The notes beneath the pieces are model-generated. The model was not told the origin of the DNA, made no database searches, and saw nothing but the letters and a program-made list of their open reading frames with translations. DNA of 64,000 nt from an uncultured Bacteroides sp. (GTDB lineage Bacteria > Bacteroidota > Bacteroidia > Bacteroidales > Bacteroidaceae), in the NCBI GenBank assembly GCA_900766005.1, contig CAAFTU010000069.1, forward strand, positions 62,001 through 126,000. The letters run 5' to 3'. The position numbers were made by a program, and so were the translations under genes. Numbering within the stretch: position 1 is the first letter of the stretch; each line of letters starts with the position of its first letter. Of the stretch, positions 1 to 9,257 are shown piece after piece.

Positions 1-2451
1 GGCGTTGATGTTGTGCGTATACGTATACGGATACCGCATGGAGTGACGGTTGATGGGTTTCGAACGGTCTTCACGGATATTGAATGAATAACTCAAACTG
101 AGCGACCAAGGCATCTTGAACACCTGATAGCCATCCGAGTCGGCCTGAGCCTTCTCCACCTTCTTCGTTTCCGTTTCAGCATCACCCAGGCTATCCGAAT
201 CTTCCTCGTCCTCCTCCCCTTTATTCTTGTCCTTCTTCTGCTCATCCTTCGGACCGAACCACTTCTTCCACGTGTCATTATTAAAGGTATAGTTGAAAGA
301 AGAGCCATAACCTTGGAAACGTCCGAAACGTCCGTACGACCATTCCGTGCGATTGCCGGTCACCACATTACCATTCTTGTCGAAAGTATAAGCATAAGTA
401 GCAAACGACGCATTCATGTTGAACGTATAATTTTTCGTCAGCTTCAGACGGAGATTCATGCTCAAGTCGCTCCACGGACGTTCCTTCGCTGCCATGTTGT
501 ACGACATACCCAGACCGAATTCATCAATCAGGCTGACTTTCTTCACCGTATCCTTCTTGGCATCGTAATACTTCATCTCCAAGTTGTTCGAGATAGAGAA
601 ACTCACCGTTCCCGAACCTTCCCGGGAAGGCACCCCGTAAGGCTGTCCCGTAAAAGGAGAATAATATTGCGTCTGGCCGTTGTTGTCAGTATACTCCTCC
701 CAGTACTTGCTGAAGCCCGGTGCACCGCTCAAGCTCACCTGCGGAGTGAAGACGTGACGGATTTGAATGTCCTTCTTCTTGGCAAATACCGGCTTGTACA
801 TACCATACAGTTTCGTGCTCAGACTCAAACTGGCCGAATAATTAGCCACCCGGTAAAAGCCGTGAATGGTATCTCCCGGCAGCGTTTCCAAACGGCTCGT
901 TTCTTCGTTATAATGCTGATTGACCTTGCGTGTGTACCAACGCTCCGTATAGTTTACCGACGGCGAAACCTGCAGATACTTAAACAGCGTAAACGTGGCA
1001 CTGATAGGAATATTGTGGTTCATGGCATTCTCCCACTCGCTCAGACCCGCCTTAAACAGACGGTCGTCCTTGGTGCGGATACTGTTGGTGAGACGGCCGC
1101 TGTAGCTCACCGAAATCTTCTCATACCAACGTTCGGCACCCGCTGCCTTCTTACGCTTGAAAGGATACAGACGGCTCAACGTGATATTCAAGTCGGGCAA
1201 CGTCACCGCAATCGACGAGTCGCGCATGGTCTGCGCAATGTTCGTTGTTCCCGACAGCGTCAGACCGATATCCGGGAAGCTGCGTGAATAGCTGATACTG
1301 GAAGTCTTGGTATTCTGAGTCAGCAACTGCGAATTATACAAGTTGTTGATATTGGAACGCTCATAGCTACTGGTAGCAAAGTTCACACTGGCCGAGAAAG
1401 TACTGTTGGGACTTGCCTTGGCATCCTGACGGTGATTCCACACAATCTTGAAGTCCTTCGACACCGCATAGTCCGGCATACCCTTGTCGCCCGTCTTGGT
1501 GACCTGATAGTCGGCCTGCAGCGTTCCCGAGAACTTGTAGCGCTTGTTGTAGTTGGTCAGCCCGGACAGACGCCACGACCCCTTCGTGAAAATATCCCCC
1601 GTCAGCTTCAAGTCCATCTTGTCACTGAGAGCAAAATAATATCCACCTTCCGACAATCCGAAACCGCGGCTCGAGTCGTCCATGTAGGTAGGCATGATGA
1701 ATCCGGATGAATAACTGCTGGAGAACGGGAAGAAAAAGAACGGCACAGCCAGCGGCAACGGCACATCCTCCACCACCAGATAGGCAGGCCCTGTCACCAC
1801 ATTCTTCTTCGGACGCACCTTGGCACGAGTCAGCTGCATATAAAAGTGAGGATGATCATGATGGTCGCAGGTCGTATAACGTCCATGCTCCATGAAAATC
1901 TCGTCATTCGCCCCCTTCTTGGCCTTGCTTCCGGTCACATACCCTTCCCCCTGCTGGGTCACGATATCCGTAATCCCCGCCTTCTTGGTCTTGAAGTTAT
2001 AGCGGATGGTCTCCGTATCATACGAAGTATCCCCCTCCTTGAACACAGGCTTTCCTTTTATGACACCAGTGGTGTCTTCAATGCCGTAAGCATGCACCGT
2101 ACTGCTGTCCATATTCATCGAGATGACCTCGGCTCCCAGTTCGATATTCTGATAGTTTACCTTACCGCTACCATACAGCGTAGCCGCTCCTCCCAGCGTA
2201 AACACCAGCGAGTCGTTCGACTCATATACGACAGGAGCATCCAGCGGTTGTTTTTTCTTGGCAGGAGTAATGGAATCGATACGCAAGGTATCCCCTTTGG
2301 ACGACTGCGTTATCCGAAGAGAATCATTTTGTGTAGTATTGGAGCTAACCATCCCCCTTCTTCGTCGCTGAGACATAGCCTCATCGGGGAACATGAGAAA
2401 GACAATCAGCAGTATAGATGATATAAGAATTTTTGCTTTCAATGGCGCCAT
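1..2451 (-). CDS. LptD-like outer-membrane LPS assembly protein (3' end outside the window)
   Basis: The frame is open from the ATG at 2451 to the window edge, giving 817 codons without a stop. The N-terminus is a hydrophobic signal peptide (residues about 5-25). An OstA/LptA-like stretch (about 60-230) contains short beta repeats such as NYQNIELGAEVISMNMD. After that comes a long barrel-like region rich in alternating aromatic and polar residues. This arrangement fits the Bacteroidetes branch of LptD, which inserts LPS into the outer leaflet of the outer membrane. An acidic Lys/Glu-rich loop (about 725-765) interrupts the barrel. A PagL-like lipid A deacylase and an MlaD-type lipid transporter lie within 9 kb, consistent with an envelope cluster. 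The family call comes from recognising the domain pattern, not from an alignment. Confidence 0.8.
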   Translation of the reverse strand, partial: MAPLKAKILISSILLIVFLMFPDEAMSQRRRRGMVSSNTTQNDSLRITQSSKGDTLRIDSITPAKKKQPLDAPVVYESNDSLVFTLGGAATLYGSGKVNYQNIELGAEVISMNMDSSTVHAYGIEDTTGVIKGKPVFKEGDTSYDTETIRYNFKTKKAGITDIVTQQGEGYVTGSKAKKGANDEIFMEHGRYTTCDHHDHPHFYMQLTRAKVRPKKNVVTGPAYLVVEDVPLPLAVPFFFFPFSSSYSSGFIMPTYMDDSSRGFGLSEGGYYFALSDKMDLKLTGDIFTKGSWRLSGLTNYNKRYKFSGTLQADYQVTKTGDKGMPDYAVSKDFKIVWNHRQDAKASPNSTFSASVNFATSSYERSNINNLYNSQLLTQNTKTSSISYSRSFPDIGLTLSGTTNIAQTMRDSSIAVTLPDLNITLSRLYPFKRKKAAGAERWYEKISVSYSGRLTNSIRTKDDRLFKAGLSEWENAMNHNIPISATFTLFKYLQVSPSVNYTERWYTRKVNQHYNEETSRLETLPGDTIHGFYRVANYSASLSLSTKLYGMYKPVFAKKKDIQIRHVFTPQVSLSGAPGFSKYWEEYTDNNGQTQYYSPFTGQPYGVPSREGSGTVSFSISNNLEMKYYDAKKDTVKKVSLIDEFGLGMSYNMAAKERPWSDLSMNLRLKLTKNYTFNMNASFATYAYTFDKNGNVVTGNRTEWSYGRFGRFQGYGSSFNYTFNNDTWKKWFGPKDEQKKDKNKGEEDEEDSDSLGDAETETKKVEKAQADSDGYQVFKMPWSLSLSYSFNIREDRSKPINRHSMRYPYTYTHNINA

Positions 2452-2477
2452 TAACTTATAGTTTACGCTTGAATGGG

Positions 2478-2508
2478 CAAAATTACACAAAACTTCACCA
2501 ATTACAAG
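2478..2508 (-). promoter_or_regulatory. Bacteroides-type promoter for the LptD-like gene
   Basis: Read on the minus strand, CTTG is followed after 19 bp by TAATTTTG (2478-2485). This fits the Bacteroides -33/-7 pattern with one mismatch in the -33 box, and it lies 27 bp upstream of the start codon. Confidence 0.6.
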
Positions 2509-2541
2509 GCAGAAACCGGGTTATTTAATTATTTTTTAGTG

Positions 2542-3078
2542 CTACAGAAACATCTCGCACCATTTATCGAAGCGTGCTGCTCCCTCCTCTCCATACTTAG
2601 CCACACTCTTCCGCGCCTTTTCCACACTCTTTTCCGCATCCAGATGCGTCTTGGAAAAAAACTTGTCGGCAAAACAAATCAGCTGTTCTTCGAGTGAAAC
2701 GGGAGTCATCTCCCGGTGAGGAATGGGCAGTTGCTGTGCAACGATATCTTTCAGAGAAAGTCCGGCTCCCGTGTGGCGCTCGCACACCAGCGCATGCCGG
2801 GGAAAGCCCTCCTTCCGCATCAAGTCCGCACCCAGATAGCCGTGCCCGATATAAGGATGTTCACCATAACAGTGAATACCGGCTGCATCTGTAAGGAAGA
2901 TGCCGATATCGTGCAAGAGAGCCGCTTCTTTCACAAACTCACGATCCAGCTGCCATTCAGGATGCGCATCCAGTATCTGCAAAGCCTTGGCGGCCACTGC
3001 TTCACTGTGAACCACCAGGATGTGACGCAGCGTAGCATTGTCCGAATAATATTTATCAATCATTTCGTATGGATTCAT
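2542..3078 (-). CDS. HD-domain (HDIG-type) phosphohydrolase
   Basis: The 178-residue protein has the order of metal ligands expected of an HD domain: a histidine in the first helix (HILVVHSEAV), the HD pair in LLHDIGIFL (about 55-57), and later His residues in GEHPYIGH and RHTGAG. Stand-alone proteins of this size act on nucleotides or related phosphoesters, but the substrate cannot be read from the sequence. It is monocistronic, facing the same way as the LptD-like gene and 90 bp upstream of it. A weak -7 box (TAATATTG, 3122-3129) precedes it. Confidence 0.8.
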   Translation of the reverse strand: MNPYEMIDKYYSDNATLRHILVVHSEAVAAKALQILDAHPEWQLDREFVKEAALLHDIGIFLTDAAGIHCYGEHPYIGHGYLGADLMRKEGFPRHALVCERHTGAGLSLKDIVAQQLPIPHREMTPVSLEEQLICFADKFFSKTHLDAEKSVEKARKSVAKYGEEGAARFDKWCEMFL

Positions 3079-3227
3079 ACTTCCGTCTTTTTCTTCTCTT
3101 AATGAAATTTTATTTTCCGTGCAATATTACAAAAAAACGGCGACATGAGAAACAGAACCAGCCATTTTCACGGTTTTCACCTGCCAAACCCATGCTTCAA
3201 GCCACAAGTTGCCATGCCATTCAGGTG

Positions 3228-3313
3228 AACCACCCGGGTGGGCCACATAAACCACCTGGGTGGGCCATATAAACCACCCGGGTGAACCACATAAACCACC
3301 CGGGTGGTTTATG
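3228..3313. repeat. Four tandem 22-bp palindromic repeats
   Basis: Units start at 3228, 3250, 3272 and 3294. Each has the core CCACCCGGGTGG or a one- to two-base variant. The last copy extends into a perfect 24-bp palindrome (3290-3313). The surrounding interval 3079-3417 holds no gene and is otherwise featureless. The final palindrome could work as a terminator for the PagL-like gene upstream, although it lacks a long T run. Confidence 0.9.
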
Positions 3314-3417
3314 AATAAAGCGATACGATACTGCCCTTAAAGAAGCCGATGGAAAGCATGAAACGCCCTGCCTTACATTCCCCCAACATACCTACCAACA
3401 GAGAGTAACTTCAAGCA

Positions 3418-4605
3418 TCAGAAGCGCCAGCCCAAGCCCAGCATCAGATTGTTGGGGTCCTTGAATTTACTCAACTGATAACCCACATGAAGAAAGAGAC
3501 GGGGTGTCAGTGAGGTTTTCAGAGCCAGGATCTGATACCAGCCTTTAGTATCTTCTCCTTTCTGGAAAACATTATACCCCACTCCTACATTAATGGAGAA
3601 GATGGGCATCACCAGTTCGCCGCGTGCCGAGAAGCCCACTGAAAACTGTTCACGAAACGGGGGCTTGAAGAACTTCGGATTGTCGGGACCGCCACTGGCA
3701 TAATGGCTTTCCACATTGGCACTCTCATCATACTGCGCATCGAGCGACACCCCGGCCCGGAAATAGCGGTTGAAGTTGTACATCGGATTAAAATTCAAGC
3801 CCACCAGTCCAAAAGAACCCGGAATCATGTAAGAGTTGCCTACATTCAGCATGGCCCGTTTGCGGGTGGCCCCGTAGATAATCAGGTCGTAACTGAAATA
3901 TGGTTGGAAAATATCTCGGGCGGAGGATCCCGCGACTTGCGGGGAGATTTTTTCAGCCGTAGGGCCGAACGTACGCACCACACCGATTCTCGCTCCGATG
4001 AGATTCACTCCCGAATTAGGGTAATGAGTGTTCCCGTTAGAGAAATGCGTCAGGTCAATGCCAGCTGTCAAGTTCCACCGGGGAGCCAGCTGCCAGTTGA
4101 GCAGAAAGCCCAGATTGATATAGGCATTGATTTTGGAACCTACGGCCCCATTATAAGAATTGGTAAAAGCATCGTGCTTCTTCCAGCCAAAAGAAGCTCC
4201 GAAATTCCATTCATAATCCAATGACAAAGTCCGCGACAGACGGGCAATGCGAGATCCTTGGAAAGCATAGACCGACACCGGAGAGCCTAATTCCTGGTGA
4301 TTGTCCAGGTAATGATAGGATACGCCGATACCCTGATAGGCATGGGGATACAGACGGCCTATCTCCGAGTCTTTGCTGAACTGAAAGCTGTATTTCAGAT
4401 GAGCAGACAAGGCATGACGGATGGGTTTCCCCGCTTCATTCTCTCCTTTGAAGAAAGGATTGTCCTGCGCCACAAAGGAAGGACGTACATCCAGTCCCAC
4501 CCGGTGAGTCAACCCGCTAAAATCCAGTTTCTGTGCCTGCATCTCATTTCCCGACAGTCCGAGAGCGGTCAGCAGGATGCTTAAAAATATCAATCGTTTC
4601 ATCAT
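3418..4605 (-). CDS. PagL-like acyloxyacyl hydrolase (lipid A deacylase family)
   Basis: This is a 395-residue outer-membrane protein with a signal peptide (cleavage near MQAQ, residue about 24). In the first half, GIDLTHFSNGNTHYPNSG matches the His/Ser region that carries the catalytic residues of PagL-type deacylases. The second half, about 180 residues from the second beta-rich repeat onward, is extra compared with enterobacterial PagL. Such enzymes remove ester-linked acyl chains from lipid A in the outer membrane. The upstream lipoprotein gene ends only 9 bp away, so the two are probably cotranscribed. Activity is inferred from the motif only. Confidence 0.75.
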   Translation of the reverse strand: MMKRLIFLSILLTALGLSGNEMQAQKLDFSGLTHRVGLDVRPSFVAQDNPFFKGENEAGKPIRHALSAHLKYSFQFSKDSEIGRLYPHAYQGIGVSYHYLDNHQELGSPVSVYAFQGSRIARLSRTLSLDYEWNFGASFGWKKHDAFTNSYNGAVGSKINAYINLGFLLNWQLAPRWNLTAGIDLTHFSNGNTHYPNSGVNLIGARIGVVRTFGPTAEKISPQVAGSSARDIFQPYFSYDLIIYGATRKRAMLNVGNSYMIPGSFGLVGLNFNPMYNFNRYFRAGVSLDAQYDESANVESHYASGGPDNPKFFKPPFREQFSVGFSARGELVMPIFSINVGVGYNVFQKGEDTKGWYQILALKTSLTPRLFLHVGYQLSKFKDPNNLMLGLGWRF

Positions 4606-4614
4606 GACGTATGA

Positions 4615-5613
4615 TCACTTTACTTTTTCCGTGTAAATTTGAATTTCGGTAGGAAGCTTCTGATAGAAAGAGGCATTGAATTTCCTAATTTTGTGGGTTT
4701 TCACGTTGCGAAACCGGAAAACACAATCATTGTCATAAGCTTCATAATGCACTTTCTTACGGATTTTTATTTTTTCGCCTTGCGCCACCGTCACCTTCCG
4801 TTCTTCATCGGCATTAGGTAAATTCTGCTGCTGCCAGTCTCCCGTCAGCAACGCCTTCTCCCCTTTCATCTCAAAGCCAAATCCCTTCCGGAACGTAGGT
4901 ATTTCAACTTCTACCGGATGCTCCAGCAGGTAAGAGGGATCAAACATTTCCATTGTACTGGTTCCGTCCACTCTAAGGAAAATATCCTTGAACTGTACCC
5001 ACTTGTATTCCTCTTTCCACGGATATAAGGTAATGGTAATTGGTGCATGGGTGTTATTAGTAACCGAATGCAATGCCTGGTCATCCTCTTCTTGTTCTCC
5101 TCCCCAGGTGTTCAGCGTATAGGTGATGTCTTCCAGTTCATACCGGGCCGTTTGCAGCTGGATGCGGATGCATTGTTCTATTTCCGGAAGGTCTTTGTGA
5201 GCCAATACCAAAGAAAGAGTGCAGTCGGGCAGCAGATTCTCCACGACACGGACGGTCAGTTCACCGGAGTTCAGATGTTCGATGTAGAGTTCAATCAGCG
5301 GATGACGCAGCAAAAGGCTTCCATGCATATCCAAGCTGGGGGATTCCTGAGTGCCTATATGCTCTCCCTGCTCATTGTACTGCTGAAAAAAGAAAGGGCT
5401 GAATTGTCCCGTCAGCGAATGAGAAAGTTCTCCTCCTTTCACCATCCAGTCGTCCGTCTGAAAACGGAGCGTCACCTCGTCTTCATCACTTTCCAGCTGC
5501 ACTTGCTCTACCTCACTACGGAAATCATCTATAAAAACACCTTGGTTGCAGCCGGTCAGCCACGCGACCAGCACCCCCATACACAGATATCGCACCCATT
5601 CCTTCATCGGCAT
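4615..5613 (-). CDS. Hypothetical lipoprotein
   Basis: This 332-residue protein begins with a type II signal peptide ending in the lipobox LTGC (Cys about residue 22), so it should be lipidated. The mature part is acidic and beta-rich, with no domain that I recognise. It is first in a two-gene unit with the PagL-like deacylase 9 bp downstream, which suggests a linked role at the outer membrane. An upstream in-frame start (Met1 versus Met3) makes no functional difference. Confidence 0.75.
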   Translation of the reverse strand: MPMKEWVRYLCMGVLVAWLTGCNQGVFIDDFRSEVEQVQLESDEDEVTLRFQTDDWMVKGGELSHSLTGQFSPFFFQQYNEQGEHIGTQESPSLDMHGSLLLRHPLIELYIEHLNSGELTVRVVENLLPDCTLSLVLAHKDLPEIEQCIRIQLQTARYELEDITYTLNTWGGEQEEDDQALHSVTNNTHAPITITLYPWKEEYKWVQFKDIFLRVDGTSTMEMFDPSYLLEHPVEVEIPTFRKGFGFEMKGEKALLTGDWQQQNLPNADEERKVTVAQGEKIKIRKKVHYEAYDNDCVFRFRNVKTHKIRKFNASFYQKLPTEIQIYTEKVK

Positions 5614-5736
5614 CTTCCTTTTATCGTTGATCTGTTATTTCAGTTATTCATGACATGCATCATTTCGACGCAATATTCGTAAAATTTCTCCATATCAGCA
5701 AACTATTTACCGGAAATTTGGCCGACAGACTAAAAT

Positions 5737-6642
5737 TTACAATCCCGCTTCTTTCCTCCGTTTCTTCCACAACTGCCAGCTGTTGAAAAAATTTTGCCAC
5801 AACACATAGGAACCGGGAGCGATGGACGACAACGGATGAAGATACGTGTGCGCCATCCAAATGGCCAAAATGGTATTCTTTTGCCCCAAGGCCTGACCGC
5901 CACTGATGCGGTCGGCATACAGCGACCCGATGGTCTTGCCTAAAAAGAACTGGCATCCGCAGGCAACAAGCGCACCGGCAGCAAGCCACAGTTCCGTCCG
6001 TCCGTCGGCAGAGGAATGAACGAGCGACTGGAAAGTCTGTGCGGTAACAATGATTAGAGAAACAGCCCACAGGTAAAACGCCATTTCATGATAACCGAGC
6101 AAGCACTGGTGCACCTTCGGCACAAAGCGGCGCAACAGACAAGCCACCAGAAACGGACAGATGAGCAGCGGAAAAACCATGCCCAAAATAATCAGGAAAG
6201 CCTCCACAAACCCCATATCGGGCTGAGTTTCTATCAGCGGAAAGAGCACAGGCACCACCAGAGCCGCCGCGATATTGGCCAGCAAGGTATAGGTGGTCAG
6301 GCTGGCAGCACTTCCTCCCAACTTGGAGGTGATGACCGCTGCAGCGGTGGCCGTGGGACAAAGCACACAGACCATCACCCCTTCTGCCACAATCTTATCG
6401 ACCCCGCATAAAAGCAGATTGGCCGCCAGCGCACCACCCACCTGTATCAACAGCAGCCACGCATGCAGCGGACAGGGTCTCAAATCGCGGGGGGAGACTT
6501 TACAGAAAGTCAGCAGCAACATCACAAAAATCAGATAAGGAGTGAGAAAAGAGAAGGTAACAAATAGGGGATATCCCAATGCTCCTGCCAGCATAGCTAG
6601 GGGCAATGTCCAATTTTTCAAAAACGTAAGCATCTGTTTCAA
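5737..6642 (-). CDS. Bile acid:sodium symporter (BASS) family transporter
   Basis: The 301-residue protein is made almost entirely of hydrophobic helices (about 9 or 10 segments). It has the glycine- and alanine-rich crossover region (CPTATAAAVITSKLGG, about 96-111) and the later polar GQKNTILAIW segment typical of BASS-family inner-membrane carriers. The substrate cannot be inferred. It is divergent from the amidase gene and shares a 130-bp intergenic region with it. Confidence 0.75.
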   Translation of the reverse strand: MKQMLTFLKNWTLPLAMLAGALGYPLFVTFSFLTPYLIFVMLLLTFCKVSPRDLRPCPLHAWLLLIQVGGALAANLLLCGVDKIVAEGVMVCVLCPTATAAAVITSKLGGSAASLTTYTLLANIAAALVVPVLFPLIETQPDMGFVEAFLIILGMVFPLLICPFLVACLLRRFVPKVHQCLLGYHEMAFYLWAVSLIIVTAQTFQSLVHSSADGRTELWLAAGALVACGCQFFLGKTIGSLYADRISGGQALGQKNTILAIWMAHTYLHPLSSIAPGSYVLWQNFFNSWQLWKKRRKEAGL

Positions 6643-6751
6643 TTTTAACTTGAATCTGCAAAGTAAAGCAGATTTCAGTGAAATTGCTACGATTAAACCG
6701 AAAAAAACACAAAACTTAATGACAAATAAGCAGTTTTCTATAAATTTCTGC

Positions 6752-6759
6752 TACATTTG
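6752..6759 (+). promoter_or_regulatory. -7 box of the amidase/mlaD-like unit
   Basis: TACATTTG matches the Bacteroides -7 consensus TAnnTTTG and lies 15 bp before the ATG at 6775. An in-frame TTG at 6757 overlaps this box, so it cannot be the translation start; this decides the start of the amidase. No convincing -33 box is seen. Confidence 0.6.
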
Positions 6760-6774
6760 CATCGTGTAATTGTT

Positions 6775-8004
6775 ATGAAACTGAATAAACCCTACATACT
6801 ATATATATGTATTTGCCTTTGGCTGCTTTTTCTTCCCTCCTGCATTTCTGATGTGCGGGGGAAAGACTTTGTTGTCGTAATTGATGCCGGACACGGAGGT
6901 CACGACCCCGGAGCCAGCGGCAAAATCACCAAAGAAAAGCATATCAACCTGAAAGTGGCTCTCAAGGTGGGCAACCTCATCAAAAGCAACTGCCAGGACG
7001 TGAAAGTGGTTTACACCCGCAACAAGGATGTCTTTATCCCCCTCGACCGTCGGGCTGAGATTGCCAACAATGCCAAGGCCGACCTTTTCATTTCGATTCA
7101 CACCAACGCATTGGCCAAAAACCGCACCATGAAAGGAGCCTCTACCTACACGCTGGGTCTGGCTAAGTCGGACGCCAACCTGGAGGTGGCCAAACGGGAA
7201 AATGCTGTCATCTTATACGAAAGCGACTATCAGACACGGTATGCCGGATTTAATCCGAACTCGGCCGAATCATATATCATATTTGAATTCATGCAAGACA
7301 AATACATGGAGCAGAGCGTGCATCTGGCCTCACAGATGCAAAAGCAGTTTCGCCAGACTTGCAGACGAGCCGACCGGGGAGTGCATCAGGCCGGTTTTCT
7401 GGTGCTGAAAGCCAGTGCCATGCCCAGCATACTGATTGAACTGGGATTCATCTCCACTCCGGAAGAAGAACGCTTTCTCTATTCGGAAGCCGGATCATCG
7501 ACGATGGCGCAAGGTATCTACCGGGCTTTTCTGAACTATAAAAGAGAGCAGGAAATCCGTCTGACCGGTGTCAGCCGCACCATTGTGCCTGCCGAACCGC
7601 TGGACATAGAGACAGCAGCGACCACGGAAAGCCCTTCGGACAACGAGCAGCGATCTGCAGAAGCTGCAGCCTCCGGCAATCGCATGCCGGCGAGCAATCC
7701 GCCGGCTGGGCAGCAAAAAACGGGCAGAGCAGATATCACATTCAAAGTGCAGATACTGACCGCTTCACGGCCGCTTGCCCAAAACGACAGACGGCTGAAA
7801 GGGCTGAAGGGAGTAGAATACTATAAAGAAAAAGGAATCTACAAATACACCTGCGGAGCCTCGGCCGACTACAATCAGGTGCTGAGAACCCGACGTTCCC
7901 TACTACCCCGGTTCAAAGACGCATTCATCATTGCGTTCAGAAACGGAGAGAAGATGAATGTGCAGGAAGCTATTAAAGAATTTAAGAAAAGAAGAAATAA
8001 ATAA
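6775..8004 (+). CDS. N-acetylmuramoyl-L-alanine amidase (AmiC-like lipoprotein)
   Basis: The protein has 409 residues. It starts with a lipoprotein signal (LLFLPSC), followed by a complete Amidase_3 domain: DAGHGGHDPGASG (first Zn ligand), a Glu ligand in the KEKHIN region, FISIHTNA (second His), and a late catalytic Glu in LIELGFIS. It cleaves the amide between MurNAc and the stem peptide during cell separation or wall remodelling. A Ser/Ala/Pro-rich linker (about 285-325) leads to a C-terminal segment that resembles an SPOR-type fold. An MlaD-like gene follows after 9 bp, so the two form an operon. Confidence 0.88.
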   Translation: MKLNKPYILYICICLWLLFLPSCISDVRGKDFVVVIDAGHGGHDPGASGKITKEKHINLKVALKVGNLIKSNCQDVKVVYTRNKDVFIPLDRRAEIANNAKADLFISIHTNALAKNRTMKGASTYTLGLAKSDANLEVAKRENAVILYESDYQTRYAGFNPNSAESYIIFEFMQDKYMEQSVHLASQMQKQFRQTCRRADRGVHQAGFLVLKASAMPSILIELGFISTPEEERFLYSEAGSSTMAQGIYRAFLNYKREQEIRLTGVSRTIVPAEPLDIETAATTESPSDNEQRSAEAAASGNRMPASNPPAGQQKTGRADITFKVQILTASRPLAQNDRRLKGLKGVEYYKEKGIYKYTCGASADYNQVLRTRRSLLPRFKDAFIIAFRNGEKMNVQEAIKEFKKRRNK

Positions 8005-8013
8005 AGAGAAACA

Positions 8014-8907
8014 ATGAAGTACATTACAAAAGAAGTCAGAATAGGTATTGCAGGTATCGTTGCATTGTGCATACTTGTTTATGGTATCAACTGGTTGAAG
8101 GGAATACATATGTTTCAACCTTCCAGCTATTTTTTTGCCAAATTTGAGAATGTAAACGGACTGACCAAGTCGAGCCCGGTGTTTGCCGACGGTGTGAGAG
8201 TGGGTATTGTCCGGGATATCTACTACGATTACCAGAAACCGGGCAATGTGGTAGTGGAAGTGGAACTGGACACCGAACTGCGTATTCCGAAAGGAAGTAC
8301 AGCCGAACTGGTGTCTGAACTGATGGGGGGTGTGCGCATGAACATCCTGCTGGCCAACAATCCGCGCGAGAAATGCAACATCGGTGATACCATCAGCGGC
8401 ACACTGAACAACGGCATGATGGCTGCCGCTGCCGAAATGCTGCCGAAAGTGGAGCAGATGCTGCCGAAACTGGATTCCATCCTCACCTCGCTGAATGCCA
8501 TCCTGGGCGACCAAAGCATTCCGTCGACCCTGCACTCCATTGAAAAAACAACAGCCAACTTAGCCGTGGCCAGTGCACAGATGAAGGAACTCATGAACAA
8601 GGACATTCCTCAACTGACCAACAAACTGAACGTGATTGGCGACAACTTCGTTGCCATCAGCACGAACCTGAAAGATGTAGACTATGCAGCAGCCTTCCAG
8701 AAGATTGACCAGACGCTGGCCAACGTGAAAGCGCTGACAGATAAGCTGAACAGCAAAGACAATACCCTGGGACTGCTCTTCAATGATCCGGGACTTTACA
8801 ACAACCTGAATGCGACGACCGAAAACGCAGCCAGCCTGCTGAAAGACCTGCAAGCACATCCCAAACGCTATGTTCACTTCTCTCTGTTCGGAAAGAAGGA
8901 CAAATAA
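8014..8907 (+). CDS. MlaD-type MCE-domain lipid transport protein
   Basis: A single N-terminal transmembrane helix (about 8-27) is followed by an MCE domain with the typical start FENVNGLTKSSPVFADGVRV (about 44-63). A long helical C-terminal region follows (about 150-280). This matches the substrate-binding subunit of Mla-type phospholipid transporters, anchored in the inner membrane and reaching into the periplasm. The 297-residue length is normal for Bacteroidetes. The ATPase and permease genes are not in this window. It is the last gene of the operon before a strong terminator. Confidence 0.88.
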   Translation: MKYITKEVRIGIAGIVALCILVYGINWLKGIHMFQPSSYFFAKFENVNGLTKSSPVFADGVRVGIVRDIYYDYQKPGNVVVEVELDTELRIPKGSTAELVSELMGGVRMNILLANNPREKCNIGDTISGTLNNGMMAAAAEMLPKVEQMLPKLDSILTSLNAILGDQSIPSTLHSIEKTTANLAVASAQMKELMNKDIPQLTNKLNVIGDNFVAISTNLKDVDYAAAFQKIDQTLANVKALTDKLNSKDNTLGLLFNDPGLYNNLNATTENAASLLKDLQAHPKRYVHFSLFGKKDK

Positions 8908-8934
8908 AAGATTTTTCTTATATAGAATTTATCT

Positions 8935-8972
8935 AAATAACGTCCTGTTTTTCCAAACAGGACGTTATTTTC
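8935..8972 (+). terminator. Intrinsic terminator of the amidase/mlaD-like operon
   Basis: A perfect 16-bp stem (8935-8950 with 8955-8970) closes a TTCC loop and ends in a T-rich stretch, 27 bp after the stop codon. Confidence 0.9.
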
Positions 8973-9179
8973 TCAAATGTCTATTTATAAACAGAAATGC
9001 AATCATCTGCCCTGTCGGATAGGACACATTGCAAAACGCTGTTTCACAGATAATAAATTAAAATACAAGAGATTATACATTTGCAAATGCCAGATTCAGC
9101 AGTCCATTCGTTGATGCCGACATAAACAGCTGAAAATAAACAGTTTAATATAATAATGAGAAAAGCAAGTAAAAAGGTA

Positions 9180-9211
9180 TTTGTTTTTTTGAAATAAGAT
9201 TCCCAAATTTG
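9180..9211 (+). promoter_or_regulatory. Probable dnaA promoter
   Basis: TTTG (9180-9183) is followed after 20 bp by CAAATTTG (9204-9211), one mismatch from TAnnTTTG and 46 bp upstream of the dnaA ATG. A second, more distal -7 box (TACATTTG, 9076-9083) is also present. The 350-bp gap between 8908 and 9257 holds no gene and no clear DnaA-box cluster. Confidence 0.5.
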
Positions 9212-9257
9212 CAAACGTAGAAGTTTCGCTTAATTAATAAATGTTATAAAAGTTACT

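Noticed and set aside
313..1287. Long plus-strand ORF of 324 codons
   Set aside because: It is the shadow of the LptD-like gene, which is open on the minus strand across the whole interval with a clear signal peptide and barrel pattern.
8972..9257. Chromosomal origin next to dnaA
   Set aside because: No cluster of TTATCCACA-like boxes was found upstream or downstream of dnaA.
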